Positions 22,525 to 36,099 of a stretch of 64,000 nucleotides of DNA are shown in pieces (position 1 is the stretch's first letter; each line of letters starts with the position of its first letter). Both the position numbers and the translations under genes were made by a program. The notes under the pieces are model-generated. The model was not told the origin of the DNA. It searched no databases and worked only from the letters and a program-made list of their open reading frames with translations. This DNA comes from Cristatella mucedo. Lineage: Eukaryota > Bryozoa > Phylactolaemata > Cristatellidae. Location of the stretch: positions 7,273,001 through 7,337,000 of the forward strand of contig WPIO01000005.1 in assembly GCA_009760855.2 (NCBI GenBank), in the 5' to 3' direction.

Positions 22525-23230
22525 TAACATATAATTTTATACATACCAACAATACATTTGTACAGCATCATAAATCTATTTTCAGGCCCTTTACATAACC
22601 TGAAAGTAAGCATATTTATTGGCTGCAGTTAACATACACTGTGTCAGTATGCATAAGCCCATAAAGAACCCACCCGAACCAGGCTAATGCTGCGAGGAGT
22701 CGTGACGTCGGTCGGCAATGAGTGCCAGGTTTTGGGAGCCTCTGAACTGAAGGCAAGGTCGCAAATGAATTTGAGGTTGGTAAGAAGCATAGCTAAACGA
22801 CTTGACTCAGAAGAGAGTGCAGTACAATGTGAAGCTTGCCTTGAAAGGATTTCGGAAAAGTAGGCTGTAGCAAGAGAATGAAGGGACCTAAAACTGAGTT
22901 ATAGAAACCTGAAGTCGATGAGTGCTTAATGCTGAGCCAGTGAAGATCAGTGAGAAGTGGCTAATTCAGCAGTCTTACAGCAGACAGCCTATCTGCTGAG
23001 CTTTAGACCAACTGCAAGCAGCTTATTTACATAGCCAAGAAGACCTGTGCATAGTGAGCAATAGAAATTTAGAGAGGACGTCACAAATGTGTCGCCAGCA
23101 TGGTGTGGCATCCTTAGCTAAGCAAGCCCGAATTTTTGCAATGGTATATAGCTGAAAGTAATCATACTTGACTCTCGAGCTGATATGGTCTGCTAGTTAA
23201 AGGTCACCTTGAAACAGGTGACCTGATTGC
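22525..23230 (-). mobile_element. LINE family 1, old antisense copy
   Basis: On the minus strand the segments DLSL-like, IAKIRACL-like, LHWL-like, LRSLHSLA-like and WHSLPTDVTT-like appear in the right order but in shifting frames, with about one quarter or more of bases changed by eye. Confidence 0.8.
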
Positions 23231-23231
23231 A

Positions 23232-23294
23232 TGCAGAGGCTAAAAGAGAGAGATATGTGGGCCGAGCCCACATATCTCTCTTTTAGCCTCTGCA
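23232..23294. repeat. near-perfect inverted repeat (hairpin)
   Basis: Arms 23232-23262 and 23266-23294 are complementary except for one extra GA in the left arm, around a 3-base loop CGA. It lies directly at the end of the old LINE copy. Confidence 0.95.
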
Positions 23295-23479
23295 TTCAAT
23301 TTCTCACAGTTCGAGGTTCAAGCTTCTTCCTTTTCTGAGTAACACCAGGGGTTACAACCGATGACGATTGCAACTCGCCTGGAGAACTGAAGCACAAGAG
23401 TGCGTTGGGTGTGCAATACCAACCAGTGGACTTTGCTAGCAACTAGATCACTAAAAAGGCGATCATAGTAATACTAAGG

Positions 23480-23545
23480 TATTTGTACAGAAGCCTCGGA
23501 TAACTAAATCTCTTTCTTGGCACTTTATATAGTGTGTAAAGAAAG
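23480..23545 (-). mobile_element. LINE family 1, tail fragment
   Basis: Antisense copy of the terminal stem region (AACTAAATCTCTTTCTTGGC then ACTTTATA). Confidence 0.6.
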
Positions 23546-24053
23546 CATGTATAAAACAAATGAGCCCTAAATCCTTAAGCAGCAGAGTAATAGCAGCTCG
23601 GCTGGTGTGGTGAATAACAAACACTATTTACTGGGTAGTATTCCGAAACGATTCGTGAGCAGTTTCGGGCATACTTTTCTCTTAACATCGATAGGGTCAC
23701 TGAAAGCATGTAGACACCTCCGTGGGACAGGATTGCATATGTGTGAATACTTGACTGCCACCAGCTCCAATCCAACCGTTATCTTTGCAATGATACAGGA
23801 TAGTTGCTGCAAGGTTTTCGGCATACAAAGCTTTGAGAACAACCGATCTAACAATGACCATCGTACGAAATATGCTCGTACAAGGAGTGTGCTTTGTACG
23901 TGGAGAGCTTATTAAGTATTTAGGCAAGAAAGAACGCTTGGTTGACTGTGGGTCTGCATTTGACAAGCAGCTGGCCCGAAGAAAGTCTTGGGCACATGTT
24001 GGATGCAAGGGAGACAACCGATCGTAGGGAGACACTCAACAGTCCAACAGCTG

Positions 24054-24054
<1 letters not shown>
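23546..24054. other. no recognised gene
   Basis: Overlapping ORFs on both strands, unclassified. Confidence 0.4.

Positions 24055-24131
<77 letters not shown>
24055..24131. repeat. (TA)n microsatellite
   Basis: About 77 bp of pure TA, self-complementary. The Ile-Tyr ORFs over it are artefacts. Confidence 0.97.
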
Positions 24132-25191
<1,060 letters not shown>

Positions 25192-25743
25192 ACGAGAGAG
25201 ATTGTCTTTTAGGAGGACAGACTGGGAGCCATGGAGTATACTGTTTGCTGCACACTGCACTTAGATCTTAGGCAGATTTAGAAGGGATGCGCAACGACAG
25301 GTGTAGATACCACATTTCTAGCATGATAAGCCGTCTAAATCGGTGGCACACTGCTTTCCCAACATTGTAACTCAGATTGTGCTGTGCCTCACAGCTGCAC
25401 AGCAGTAATGGCTAGTCACAGGCTATAGCATCACTAAGGGTAGGCTTCTGCTACCAGTTCCCATTAGCAGAAGCAGAAGTTTCCGGAGACTAGCCAACCG
25501 GGCAGCTGGAAGTCATTTACAGCGAGTGGCTCTGTATCACAACAGTGAAGGCCGACTAAGTAGGAAACCAATCGGTCACTTCGGCACAGAACATCAGCAT
25601 GGTCAGTCATATATATTTGCTCCAAATTTAAGGATTTACTAGATAAAGCCCACAGAAATGCATGCTAGCAGACTAGTGAGTCCATGAGGCACTGCTTGAC
25701 CGGCCCCTCACTTTTAGTACAGGAAAAATAGGCACTAGAGACA

Positions 25744-25818
25744 ACGTCTGCAATCGAACCTGGTATCAAAATAGAGTGGACCCTTGAGCCAGCCACCAGG
25801 CTAGACAATCAAGCCCCT
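25744..25818 (-). mobile_element. tRNA-derived SINE head, fourth type
   Basis: Minus strand: GATTGTCTAGCCTGGTGGC (box-A-like) and ACCAGGTTCGATTGCAG (close to the box B consensus GGTTCGANTCC), spaced as in a tRNA. The stems are not intact. The element probably continues toward 25,680. Confidence 0.55.
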
Positions 25819-26555
25819 ACATCTGCTTGCAGCAATCTTTATATTTTCAGCTTGGATATTCCAGCACTCATCCATACTGAGACAGTGACAGGATCAGGGA
25901 ACACAGCCAGAATCCTGGTAGAGAGCTAGACACGGCCAATCAGGAAGGTGTAGCAAATTGATTTGGTCCGGCAATGGAAAATCGATAAAGATGCATGCCG
26001 AAGTGCCAGTACACTGACTAGACATTAACAAAAAGGGGGCCTGAGGGCCGGCCGATGACAGCTTGGCTGAGCTGGCTGAGCGATATCTAGGCAAGCTACT
26101 ACATGTTCAGATGAAGGGGAGGCAGCTAACGTTCAAGCCTGACCAGCTAATACTAAACTAATTTTTCAGCTCAGCTTCACTCTGACACCAGCCATTACTG
26201 CTCGGCTAGCAGCCTAAATAGCTTAACAGCAGAAACCAAAACGCACAAGCATGACTTCCACCTAAAGCTATAGAGGAGATTGATGATATTGTCACCCACA
26301 TAAAAAACGCCAGCATTAAATACAACCGTGTTTAAGTCTGACCAACTCAATTTTTTGGGAGCCTACACAAACGCCGGCAGCAAGCCCTGGGCAAGCATTC
26401 CGTGGTTTTCGGTTGACCTTACCGAAGTCGTTCTCGTTGCTAACTTGTCCTCGTCTTCGTTTCTGCAAACCTTGTTCTCCACATGTATCTATAACTTGCC
26501 ACCCTCCTCTACCCTTCCTTCCCTCCCAAACCCCCTACTTCAAACACATGGATGC
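25819..26555. other. no recognised gene
   Basis: Unclassified sequence before a long CA repeat. Confidence 0.4.
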
Positions 26556-26598
26556 ACACGTGTGCGCACACACATGCACACACACAAGCACACACACA

Positions 26599-26687
<89 letters not shown>

Positions 26688-26714
26688 ACACATACACACA
26701 CACACACACACACC
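26556..26714. repeat. (CA)n microsatellite
   Basis: About 150 bp CA with a few ACACAAG and ACATAC variants; the longest CA tract in the window. Confidence 0.97.
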
Positions 26715-27039
26715 CAAGCACACATTCACTGTCTCACTAACTCAATAACTCACTCGCTGATTGACTCACTACATCTAATCCATCTCTCACTGCCACAGAG
26801 CTGCAATGCAGGCATCAGCATGGCCCACAAGCTATGACTAACAGTGGCAGCTTGCCATACACCCAGCACATTAACAAGATGACCAAGGGCATTTTAGCAT
26901 ATACTCAACAGACAGTGAACAGGCAACCGTCATTAAAGAGGGTAATTGCAACAAAGAGGACACCTGAATATGCAGTGGTTTTGCAAATGCTTGGATACCA
27001 GAGTTCAAAATACCATAAAGCAAGTGAATTTACCAGTTG

Positions 27040-28125
27040 GCTTGTGTAAGGCAGGGGCAGCTGCCACGTTACCTTTATTTATGCCATTCCTCTTTCGGCT
27101 GAAATCGCCAAGCACAATGTGGGCTTTAATTTTTATGCAGATGACACACCCACCCGTGTTTTGATATCTCCTGGCCCTACGAGGACACCAAATTCTCTAT
27201 GCAGCATGTACCACTGAAATTTATATTTGGATGGCAGTAAACTTACTCGAACTGAATGAAGATAAAACCGCCTTAGAAGTTATGCAAAAGCATAGTGGTC
27301 ATCAGAAATTGGAAAGCAAAAACCCAACCCTCAAAATGGGCCCAGCTAGCATATCTCCTGTAGCATTTGCATGCCGGGTGTCCTGTTAAAAGGTGACCTT
27401 TCATTACGTGACCACATCACCTCCACAGTCTAGTCTGCATACTTTAAAGCTATGCGCCATTGTAATAATGTGGGCTTGCTTACACATGGGTACAACATCC
27501 AATATGGTCAATGCATTTATGATATCCTATCTACACTTCAATGACTCACTACTCCCAGGTCTTCCTACCAATGCAACAATAATGCACTTGCAGTCGACTC
27601 GAAGCTCGTCAGCTAGACTTCTATGTCGTGAACGAAGCAACTGCCAAATCTCATCACTTCTCACCCACCTGCACTGGTTACCCATAAAGCAGCTTAACGA
27701 CTTCAAGTTTATAGCATTCACTTTTAGGTCACTTCATTCTCTAGTTCCTGCTAACTTACCAGAAATACTTTATGGTCAGGCTTTGCAATTTACCACCTGC
27801 TCTCCTGACTCCAGTTGCTTAGCTGCTCTTTTAATACAGCACAGATCCTTTAAAAACCGCTCCTTCAATTTGCATGCTCCAAGAGTCTCAAACTCACCAC
27901 TGACTGACATCGGGGCATAACTTGCTTGGCTTGACGGTATTCAAAAAGAAGAATACAAACTCACCTGTTACTCACGGCATTTGTTCCGGCATTTAAATTT
28001 GTACTTTGAGTGCTTATTAGTGCTGACACTGTGCGTCTTATAACTAAGCAATTGACATGCCTCTTTCCAACATATGCAAAGTGCCTAGATAGAAATTCAC
28101 TTCTCGACGGGTGATAAATAAATAC
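27040..28125 (+). mobile_element. LINE family 1 relative, old copy retaining the RT YADD motif
   Basis: Reading across frames: AEIAKHNVGFNFYADDT (the RT catalytic motif, about 27,098-27,148), then degenerate WMAVNLLELNEDKT, ISPV, DDHIT-like, LLPGLPTNATIMHLQS, LCRERSNCQISSLLTHLHWL then PIKQLNDFKF, and FRSLHSLVPANLPEIL. The 27393-27920 frame covers the later part. The 3' end is near GTGCCTAGATAGAAATTCAC. It retains more of the 5' RT than the other plus-strand copies but is more decayed. Confidence 0.85.
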
Positions 28126-28424
28126 CCTATTTTTATGGTCTTATTTCTAAAATAAGCACCAATGCATGCGAGCATACGGGCCTGCCTGTGTATGATAAGG
28201 ATGCAAACATACAGGCAGTATATACACACAAGTTACAAAAAATGCCGAAAGTATGGCCATAGCTGCTATTTAGTCAGGGTCATAAGATATTCAATGAGGC
28301 CATGCATAATAAAGTTTGCTCAGCATGAGAAGATCTTTGCCGGCAGGCCACAAACAAATACAAAGTGAACCGGGCTCTCGTGCCATACGAGATTTATAGT
28401 CGGTCCTAACTGGTGGTATGGGAT

Positions 28425-28640
28425 ACCTGCGACCCTCCCGAACTTGTTAAAGAGATTTCTCTACGCATTAGACACGGACTTATCATTAGATATGGGGGCT
28501 CTTCATTACTCTGCTATTTCTTGTCGGCACAACCCGAGCGCACTGATGCAGCACCCACCAAGTCCTAGCCGAAACGCAAGGTTCAGGCTTCACTGGTTTT
28601 CGTGGCCTAACGGCTGAGACTGACACCGGGATCAGCATAG
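28425..28640. repeat. dispersed repeat, copy 1 (pair with 35155-35400)
   Basis: Shares GACCCTCCCG-like start, TATGGG(G)GCTCTT, the TGTCGGCACA word, GGTTCAGGC and TTTTCGG-CTAGTT in the same order with 35155-35400. Class unknown. Confidence 0.5.
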
Positions 28641-29749
28641 TATTTTCGGCCTAGTTCTGAAGTGGAAGCCGATAAACCCATTTTGTGGCAATATGCTGTT
28701 AGCATGTAAGGAACGGCACCCCTCGAGGATTCTGCCTGACCTCTGCTATTGGCCCAGGCACAGAGGCCACAACCTTCTGCATTTTCTCCTCTGCTTAGCA
28801 TTCCTCTAAGCCGGAATTTATTGAAAGGGTTGGCAACTAATGTAGGCTGAACATTCCGTTACAAAAGCTTGTCGACTTCTTCCTATACAGATCGTGCTGG
28901 GCCACTGCATCAGCACCACACTCCATTCGTCATAGACTGATTCTCTTTCAGCAAAATATAACGATCTACGAGCAGAGTTTTTGAGCTTTGCAACCCAACT
29001 TGCTTGACCGAGTTGGTCCATACTACCTTCGATCTGATGCTGAGCTCCGGCTCTTTTAGCAGCAAAGCAGCCATTCTTGATGTGCTGCCGAATTTTACGG
29101 TAGGTTGAAGGCAGTCATGCCTATACGTCTCCTATTTTCTTCAGCTAACCTTTACGTGTAGCTTTCGGCTACCAAATAGCGTTAAGAACTAACTTACAAC
29201 TATCCATGAAACATATTTCTAGTCATTCACTGGGCGTAGTGGTGGGCCTGCTGTCAGCCGTCTGCTTTACAATGGTTGGCAAGCAGAGACTTGTGTTTCC
29301 AACCCACCGGAAGATTCCCCTCTTAGCAACCACCCTGGTAACTTTATTTGTATTAATATGTATATCTGTGGTGCCCTGATGTGACCTGGTGCAGCATCTC
29401 AAAATGAGGCATTTCTATTCTGAAGGGCCACCATCTGAACGAGCCAGCCCGATTCTAGCTGCAATCGAACCGGTCTCAGTGTACTTGTTCATATTATTGA
29501 GAATGGTGAATTTGCTAATCCGGAGGCAGTCTCCAATCTAGGTTGCAATGGCCTTGTTGACAGCTTGTCAGCATTCCTTTAACATCTGTCACAGCAGTAA
29601 GGGAATGACATGCAATGTATCTCGATCATAACTTCACAAAGCCACAAAGACTAAATTGATGTTATGCAGGAAAGCTTTCTACCACAAAGCCCCCCAAGTC
29701 TAAGCATTTCTGTAGACAAGCGGTAGTAAACTGACTTAGTCTCATGTAA
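28641..29749. other. no recognised gene
   Basis: Unclassified; short ORFs only. Confidence 0.4.
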
Positions 29750-30550
29750 CAAAGAGAAAATGAGAAGTATAACTGAGTTAGGAGGGCAGTAGAGATAGTG
29801 AGTAGCATGGAAGTACCAGCTCATAACGTTTGGAAAGGATGTGCCACAGTCGTCAAGAGGAAAGTAGATATTGTTTCATAAGAATTGTGAACGTGAGTTC
29901 CACAGTCTAGGACCTTCAGAGCAAAAGCTTCTGTTGCAAAAAGTCTTTCAGCAGAGGAGTGGGACAGCTAATTTATGGTCCATATAGGACCTAAGGGCAC
30001 GAGGAGGGTGAAACTGGTGCAGCAGTTCAGCTAGTTATCAAGGAGTCAAGCGATGGTGGGCCTTGTGAGTCTACCTAACAACTTCACTCTAGCTCTGTTG
30101 ACTAACCGAAAACCATCGAAGCTCTTTCAGCAAAGGAGACATACGGTCGAACCTCTGGATTTTTTAACCAGCTTTGCAGCCATATTCATCACCAGCTGCA
30201 GTGGCCTAATGGCTTTTTTTCGGTAGCCCAGCCAAAATAGAATTGCAATATTCTAGCCAAGACAGAACTACAGAGCTTGTTAATTTTTTTGCAAGCCACC
30301 ATGGTGGACAGTCCCTACTCTTAGACAGCCATCAGACGTGATGGATAACTGAGGAGGAAGTCTTCTTAAAGTAGTGCATTGGGCATTGCATTTTGTAGCT
30401 GCACGTAGTTCATCCGAAAGTATGGTTACTGGGCAGACATAGGTATCATCATTGCACCACACAGCAGTGCTCATAAATATGATCCAGGTTGGTTGTGCAA
30501 ATGTTGGCAATCTCCAAAGGATGCTGTCTTAATTTTTGCACAAGCCTTTA
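29750..30550 (-). mobile_element. LINE family 2, antisense copy
   Basis: The minus strand includes a LDCGTHVHNS-like GPRLWNS segment, a W-F-L-KELRWFSVSQQS-like stretch and, at about 30,225-30,275, a (S)-W-LEYCNSILAGLPKK reading that corresponds to the SRLDYCNSI-x-GLP motif of the family. Frames are broken throughout. Confidence 0.75.
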
Positions 30551-30997
30551 AGTGAGATACCTTTAAGTAGGATTACTATAAACCCCAAGAAGCTTGTAGA
30601 TAACCCGGAATTCCCACAAGCTCTGTGACTTTGATTGGTGCTCTACCAACCCCAAACACTGAATATTGAGGAGTTCCAGGGTGTTTTTGAGAGTGAGTGT
30701 TGATACTGTATGTTGCATGACTGGTAGTTCATCTTCAATAGTGCCAAGAATTATCCATACAACAAGGGCATTGCAAGTTGACAGGTTAGTGCAGCGTAAC
30801 TGGAAAGGGGAAAACGGCATAAGATGCCAGATTATTTACAAAAGCCAGCCTTACTCTCTGAGCTTCAAAACGCACAAAATGAACTTGCAATATTCGACCA
30901 CTGGGGAAGTGCCTTGCTTTCAGGCAAACAAGCATGCATCATTTAAGGAAGATGCCTTTGCCATCAATATTCAGCCTCCATGCACATTCCGGTAATT

Positions 30998-31690
30998 AAA
31001 TAAATCGTTTATATAGCACCATACGTTAACTAAATCTCTCTCCCGGGTGCTTTAATACTCGCCGAAGGAGAATTAATAGCCAAGGTTAATAAGAGAAGAA
31101 GGGTATCACACCCTGTCAACCGTGCAAAAGCAAACAAGTATCATGTTTGGACTTGCAAGATAATGCAGGCACTAAGACACTCGGGGAAACTGGTCAGTAA
31201 TATCTGACAAGTAAAAATGCACTGCATCATGCAGCACTCGCAGGCAAAGCAGAGAGGAGCGAAAAACAAGCTAATCGGCGTGAAGGAAATCCGACTGGGA
31301 TGGACGTGTCTTACACTGCGACTTCAGAAAGGTCATTTTTCGAGTTATCAGACTTTGCAAGACCCGAGGTCATCCCAAGTAAGTACTATGGCCACACTGA
31401 AGGAGTGCTAGACTGTCAGTGAATACAAGCTGATGGGACAGGTTCCCAAAAGATTCCAATTGAATGCAAGGAATGGCAAGACGACTGGAAACCGAGTACC
31501 ACGTGGTGTGAGAGCACACTTGAGGAGTAGATCTGGAAGTCGATTCGATGTTTTATTGAGAGTCAGTGAAGCTCAGAGAGTCTTAGCAACATCGAGATAA
31601 CGAAGTCAGACTGAGCCAAATGCTGAGAGTCTAGAGCTCATGCCAGTCCAGTGGGCTGTTAGTGATCTGTAAGCTCGGCAGCTATAATTG
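30998..31690 (-). mobile_element. LINE family 1 relative, old antisense copy
   Basis: The tail region at 30998-31060 (AAATCGTTTATATAGCACC and CTAAATCTCTCTCCCGGGTG) is followed by decayed UTR and C-terminal sequence. 31540-31590 aligns by eye with 22915-22960 in the 22525 copy (LHWL region). Confidence 0.65.
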
Positions 31691-31944
31691 CAACGATTAA
31701 GATCAAAACAAACCCACGTGAAATTGAAAGAGAGACAAGACATGCACACAACAGACGGACAGACGATAAGAGAGAAGTGAGCGAGATAGACAGACTGACA
31801 TAAACTGACACAAATACTCATGCACGTGTGGCATATACGCACTATGTACATACTGATCATAAGGTTGACTGCAATAATAAGATAGGGGACCGATCATTGC
31901 TGATTCATAACAGAGTTACCACACAGGCATGAGGTTCACTTGCT

Positions 31945-32020
31945 TACTTTCCATTACATTTAAAGTGCCTACAAATAGATTTCGTTCTCGTAGGGTCTGG
32001 TGCAAATGTCTTATTATCAC
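31945..32020 (+). mobile_element. LINE family 1, tail fragment
   Basis: TTACATTTAAAGTGCCTACA, AATAGATTTCGTTCTCGTAG and GGTCTGG follow the terminal stem order with substitutions. Confidence 0.5.
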
Positions 32021-33085
32021 TCGCTTAAAGAACATTAGTGACACTCGCTTTTTCAAAGCAGGAACTAGAGTGGCGAACTGGGGTCCGAAACTCTCAGCGC
32101 AACAGAAAAGAAGTACTTTGACTCAATTAAGTCAAGAAACAAGCCAGACCTTGATCATGCTCCTCGGGCCAATCTGCGTAGAGCTAAGCAACCCAAAGGA
32201 CTATTGCAGCACCAGGAATAAATACTATGCTGTGCTGGCACTGGGAGTAGGATCAACAACCTCAAAAACCTGAGGCACGATTCATGCTCACTCACTAAAC
32301 TCAATTAATGCTGCTACTCAATTTCTCAAGTGTTTGCCAAATGCATCTACATTTGCTTGACTGTTTTTCGGCTGTGAGACAGACTCGTGGGGACTCCAGA
32401 TTCCGAACTGAAACCCGCCTAAAGCTATAGAAAAGTCTCTAGACAAACAGCAACTGAGTCACTGTGACAGGGTGGCCTTAAAAGCATAGATATCATTATT
32501 AGGTAAGCATTCGGTTGTTGTCATTGCTGTGAGGTTCTAATACAGCATGCATAACATGCATACACACATATACATGTATATACTCGCATTTAGCATATTT
32601 ATATACACATAGACTCATACATCGAGGAGAGCAGAGAGGGAAGGCAAGTGGGGAGACATAATCAATGTGAAGCATACCGGATGTAGCATGCACTTTTTTA
32701 ATCCCTGTATTGCATAAAGGCGTTTTGTAATTAACCAGCCAGTTGGCTCCATTGTTCCCTGCGGTAGCACTGGTACTTGGCTTGCCTCTTCAAATCAGCA
32801 GGCATAAATTCGTTGGGCAAGGTACACCTACTGTCCCGGAAGCACTGTGTGGTGCTTACACGTATCAAGCAATCAGGGATATAGTTGGTAGGTGCCATGG
32901 TTTTGGTCACATCTGAGCAGTTTTTTCGTAGGGCATTAGATCAGATGAACTGGATGGTGCCTAGCCTCACAGCTACTACCCCGGAACCAACTAGAACAGT
33001 ACATTGATCCAAAGGGCACCCCCTGTAGTCAAGGCAAGTGCCGAATGGCAGAAACCTTGCAGAGGCTACGGTGACTCTCTTGAAG
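32021..33085. other. no recognised gene
   Basis: Unclassified. A short ATG-rich stretch near 32,560-32,620 is AT/CA-biased, not coding. Confidence 0.4.
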
Positions 33086-33098
33086 CAGGTATATATAT

Positions 33099-33147
<49 letters not shown>
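33086..33147. repeat. (TA)n(CA)n(TA)n microsatellite
   Basis: TA-CA-TA compound run. Confidence 0.95.
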
Positions 33148-33181
33148 CCCTTAGCAGCCCTTAGCCATTCCCCTGTCCCTT

Positions 33182-33260
33182 AATAAAGCAGATAACATCC
33201 ACCCTCCTAGCAATCAGTGTTTCGGTATCTCACCCTCATTTGTTTGGCACCCAGCAGTTG
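33182..33260 (+). other. possible solo-LTR 3' end (weak)
   Basis: AATAAAG, then TATCTCACCCTC and TTTGGCACCCAGCAG. Same order of words as 17440-17565. There are no coding remnants. Confidence 0.22.
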
Positions 33261-33906
33261 CTGCTATACCAGTCTATAAAAAGCCATTGCACAGCAACAA
33301 CTGCAGCATTTCAAACGGTCAAGAGTCGGGTACACTTAATACATTTCAAGAGATGGAGCAGTTGAAGGAGGAACTCGAAGGTGAAGGAGGTGTTGATGTT
33401 GTGAGAGCAGTACGAAGCTGATTGCATGCCCCACGGGACACAAGCTTCCAAAATCAGTAGCACTTGCTATGCCGGGCACTAGACTATTTATTGCCCATGC
33501 TTCGGTGGCATTACGTGCAGGCAAAGCATAGCTGCCTGTCAAAGTAAGCTCTTCAAGAAGCTGCATAGCTTCTAATGGTGGTGGCAGCCTAACGAGAGCT
33601 ACTACATGTGGGAGCAGCAGGTCTGAATCCATTCCGAGCAGGTGGTTTCTGCACTTCTGGTGTGGGTGGTAAAGAGATGCAGGTACTTTCAAGTCATTTG
33701 GGCCTTGGCAATATGTGAGGGACCAGCAAGGCATCGACTGCATTGCTACCACCGTTGGCAGTCAGGTGATACCCACAAGCAGCAGCTACAGCTGGACACA
33801 CAGCAGCCGGCCAGGGCAAGCACGACAATCCAGGCAGGTAGCTTACCCACCACAGCTGCCCTCCTTGCAACAATTGGGCTGGTTCTGCCCCTTGCTGACC
33901 TCCAGT

Positions 33907-33908
<2 letters not shown>
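33261..33908. other. no recognised gene
   Basis: An open minus-strand frame of 138 codons (33336-33752) overlaps plus-strand ORFs. No known domain was recognised. Confidence 0.35.
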
Positions 33909-33991
<83 letters not shown>

Positions 33992-33992
33992 A
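33909..33992. repeat. (CT)n microsatellite
   Basis: About 80 bp CT, almost pure. Confidence 0.97.
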
Positions 33993-34519
33993 TCTCTCAG
34001 TAGCATATGTGAGGTTGCTGGTGCTGGCTGCTCCGAGTAGAACAGGTTGAGTCAGCTGAGCCAGACAGAGCTGGATCTATGAAACAAGCCCAGATCTGCA
34101 CGTGGTCAGGAGGTACGATGGAGCTGGGTGAGGGTGCAGTCTTGGAGCTGTGGCTCTGGATGTCTGCCCTAAGCTGGATGTCTGCCCTACATTCTCCAAC
34201 CTACTGCTGCAGCTGTCCCAGTGAGAGCCGGGCTGTATGGCACCCTGCTAGCTCAGTCACACAATGACTGACCAGATACTTATTATTAGCCGCTCCTGAA
34301 TTATAGCAGCTAAGAACCGGTTATGCGATAATCTGTAGGTAGGTGGCATAAAAGCCGTCGTTATATGATAGTAAAGTCAGATGAGCAGGAAGGAGTTTTT
34401 GCTCTAGGCCTTGAGTTAGGCAGTTGAAATCGTTCTGGGTGTCCTAAGATCTGTTGTACACCATGGCGAATAGTGGACACATAGCTCACTGCTTACCGGT
34501 CTACAGGCCTGTGTACTCA

Positions 34520-35147
34520 GGCATTTATAGCTGGTGCAAAACTCTGCAGCTAGGCTTGTCTGGCATGAGCATAGCAGTTGCCACATTACACCACTTCTTG
34601 CCGAAATGCAGTGGCTCTCAGTCAAGCAATGCATCGACTTCAAGGTTTTGTCACTCACTCTTAGGTCCTTTCATTCTTTGGCTCCAGCCTACCTCTCAGA
34701 TCTACTCCCCCACCAGACTAAGCATTGTACCACCTGCTTTTCGGAGTCTTAACTGTTTACCTATACCTCGTACCAATCTCAAATCCTTTAGAGACCATGC
34801 CTTTAGTTTGTATCTCCCAAAGCCTGGAACTCACTCCCGACTTGAGTCACGACATCTTCGGACTTGCACACATTAAAACAAACTAAAAACGCACCTATTT
34901 CTGACAGCATTTAGTGGATTCTTGTGATCGGCCCTTTATGTACTTATGCCTGCTGACACTGTGCATGCTGCCACTAACCATACTTGCATGCTGACCCTGT
35001 ACGTGTCACCCCTAACCATGCTATTGTTGTTTATTGAGCATTCTACTACTAACCATTCGATTGTGCTTCCTTCGTAGCAAATGTAAAGTGCCTAGAAAGA
35101 GATTGAGTTCTCTGAGAGCGCTATATCAAATGTATAATTAATATTAC
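34520..35147 (+). mobile_element. LINE family 1, 5'-truncated copy
   Basis: Starts at KLQ(L)VQNSAARLVWHEHSSC, through ITPLLAEMQWLSVKQCIDFK, SLTLRSFHSLAPAYLSDLLP and a frameshifted C-terminus, then the UTR with TGCATGCTG words, AAATGTAAAG and a stem (GAGAGCGCTATATC). Confidence 0.9.
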
Positions 35148-35154
35148 TATGTAA

Positions 35155-35400
35155 CCCTCCGGCACTGTCGAATAGACTTTCGAGGCTAAGGGTATGGACA
35201 TGATATATTCAGGTATGGGAGCTCTTTGTTGCTACCGTGTCTGCATCTGTCGGCACACCTTCATGCAAACCGGCGTGCATTTGAGCTGCATCTATAAGTC
35301 GCTAGCCGTGAATCACGGTTCAGGCGCTGCCAGTAATCGTCCCATGTCGGCTGTGGCACCTTTACGAGCACTGTGTTTTCGGTCTAGTTATGTCTGGTGG
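35155..35400. repeat. dispersed repeat, copy 2 (pair with 28425-28640)
   Basis: Same ordered words as copy 1. It begins right after the LINE copy ends at 35,147. Confidence 0.5.
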
Positions 35401-36040
35401 TGGATGCTGGCTGCTACATCCCGTTTGAAACAGTACAGCTCACAGGCAGGCTAACTAAATGCAGAAACGCAATGCGTGCTGACGACAAGGTGAGCAGCTG
35501 GCTAAAATTAGTGCAGCCGATACTACAGATAGTCGACTTATTTTGCAGTGTCAGTGAGAGCTGCAGATTAAGGTCGGTAAGTTGATGCAAGCATCGACGG
35601 CTACTAACAGCTGTTGCCGGCAGCCCGTGTGTGCACCGGCTGAAGCTGCTGCCTGGACAGTCGGTCTAGCTGAGCTTTGAGAAAATCAAGATCGAGGAAG
35701 TGTAGCAGCTGCAGCAAATTACAAGCCTGCCTTTTCCACCTGCAGTGGCTGGTGGAGTAAGCCTTCCCAGGCCTTGGACACATGGCAGGTCAGCTACCGG
35801 CCTAGCAGTCGGCTGAGCCGGGCTGGAGCTTGGAGGGCCGGCCCGGGCTTGCCATCCAGAAGCTGCCCTTCCTCTGAGCTGCTAGCCTAGCGTCCTCGCC
35901 CCGAGTGAGCTGGACAGACACAGTTCTGCCGTAGAATGACACACGGCAGACAGATCGAGGCAGGTTAGCTAGCTAGCTAGCCAGCTAGCCTGCCTTTCCT
36001 ACCTACGTGGATGCTCCATCAACCCAGTTGTGGCCACACC
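35401..36040. other. no recognised gene
   Basis: Unclassified, GC content rising toward 36,000. It includes a short AGCT-rich palindromic patch near 35,967-35,990. Confidence 0.4.
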
Positions 36041-36043
36041 CAC

Positions 36044-36047
36044 CAGC

Positions 36048-36095
<48 letters not shown>

Positions 36096-36096
36096 G
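36044..36096. repeat. (GACA)n microsatellite
   Basis: About 13 GACA units. Confidence 0.96.
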
Positions 36097-36099
36097 GTT

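Noticed and set aside
26328-26837. His-Thr and Cys-Val repeat ORFs
   Set aside because: Generated by the (CA)n microsatellite.
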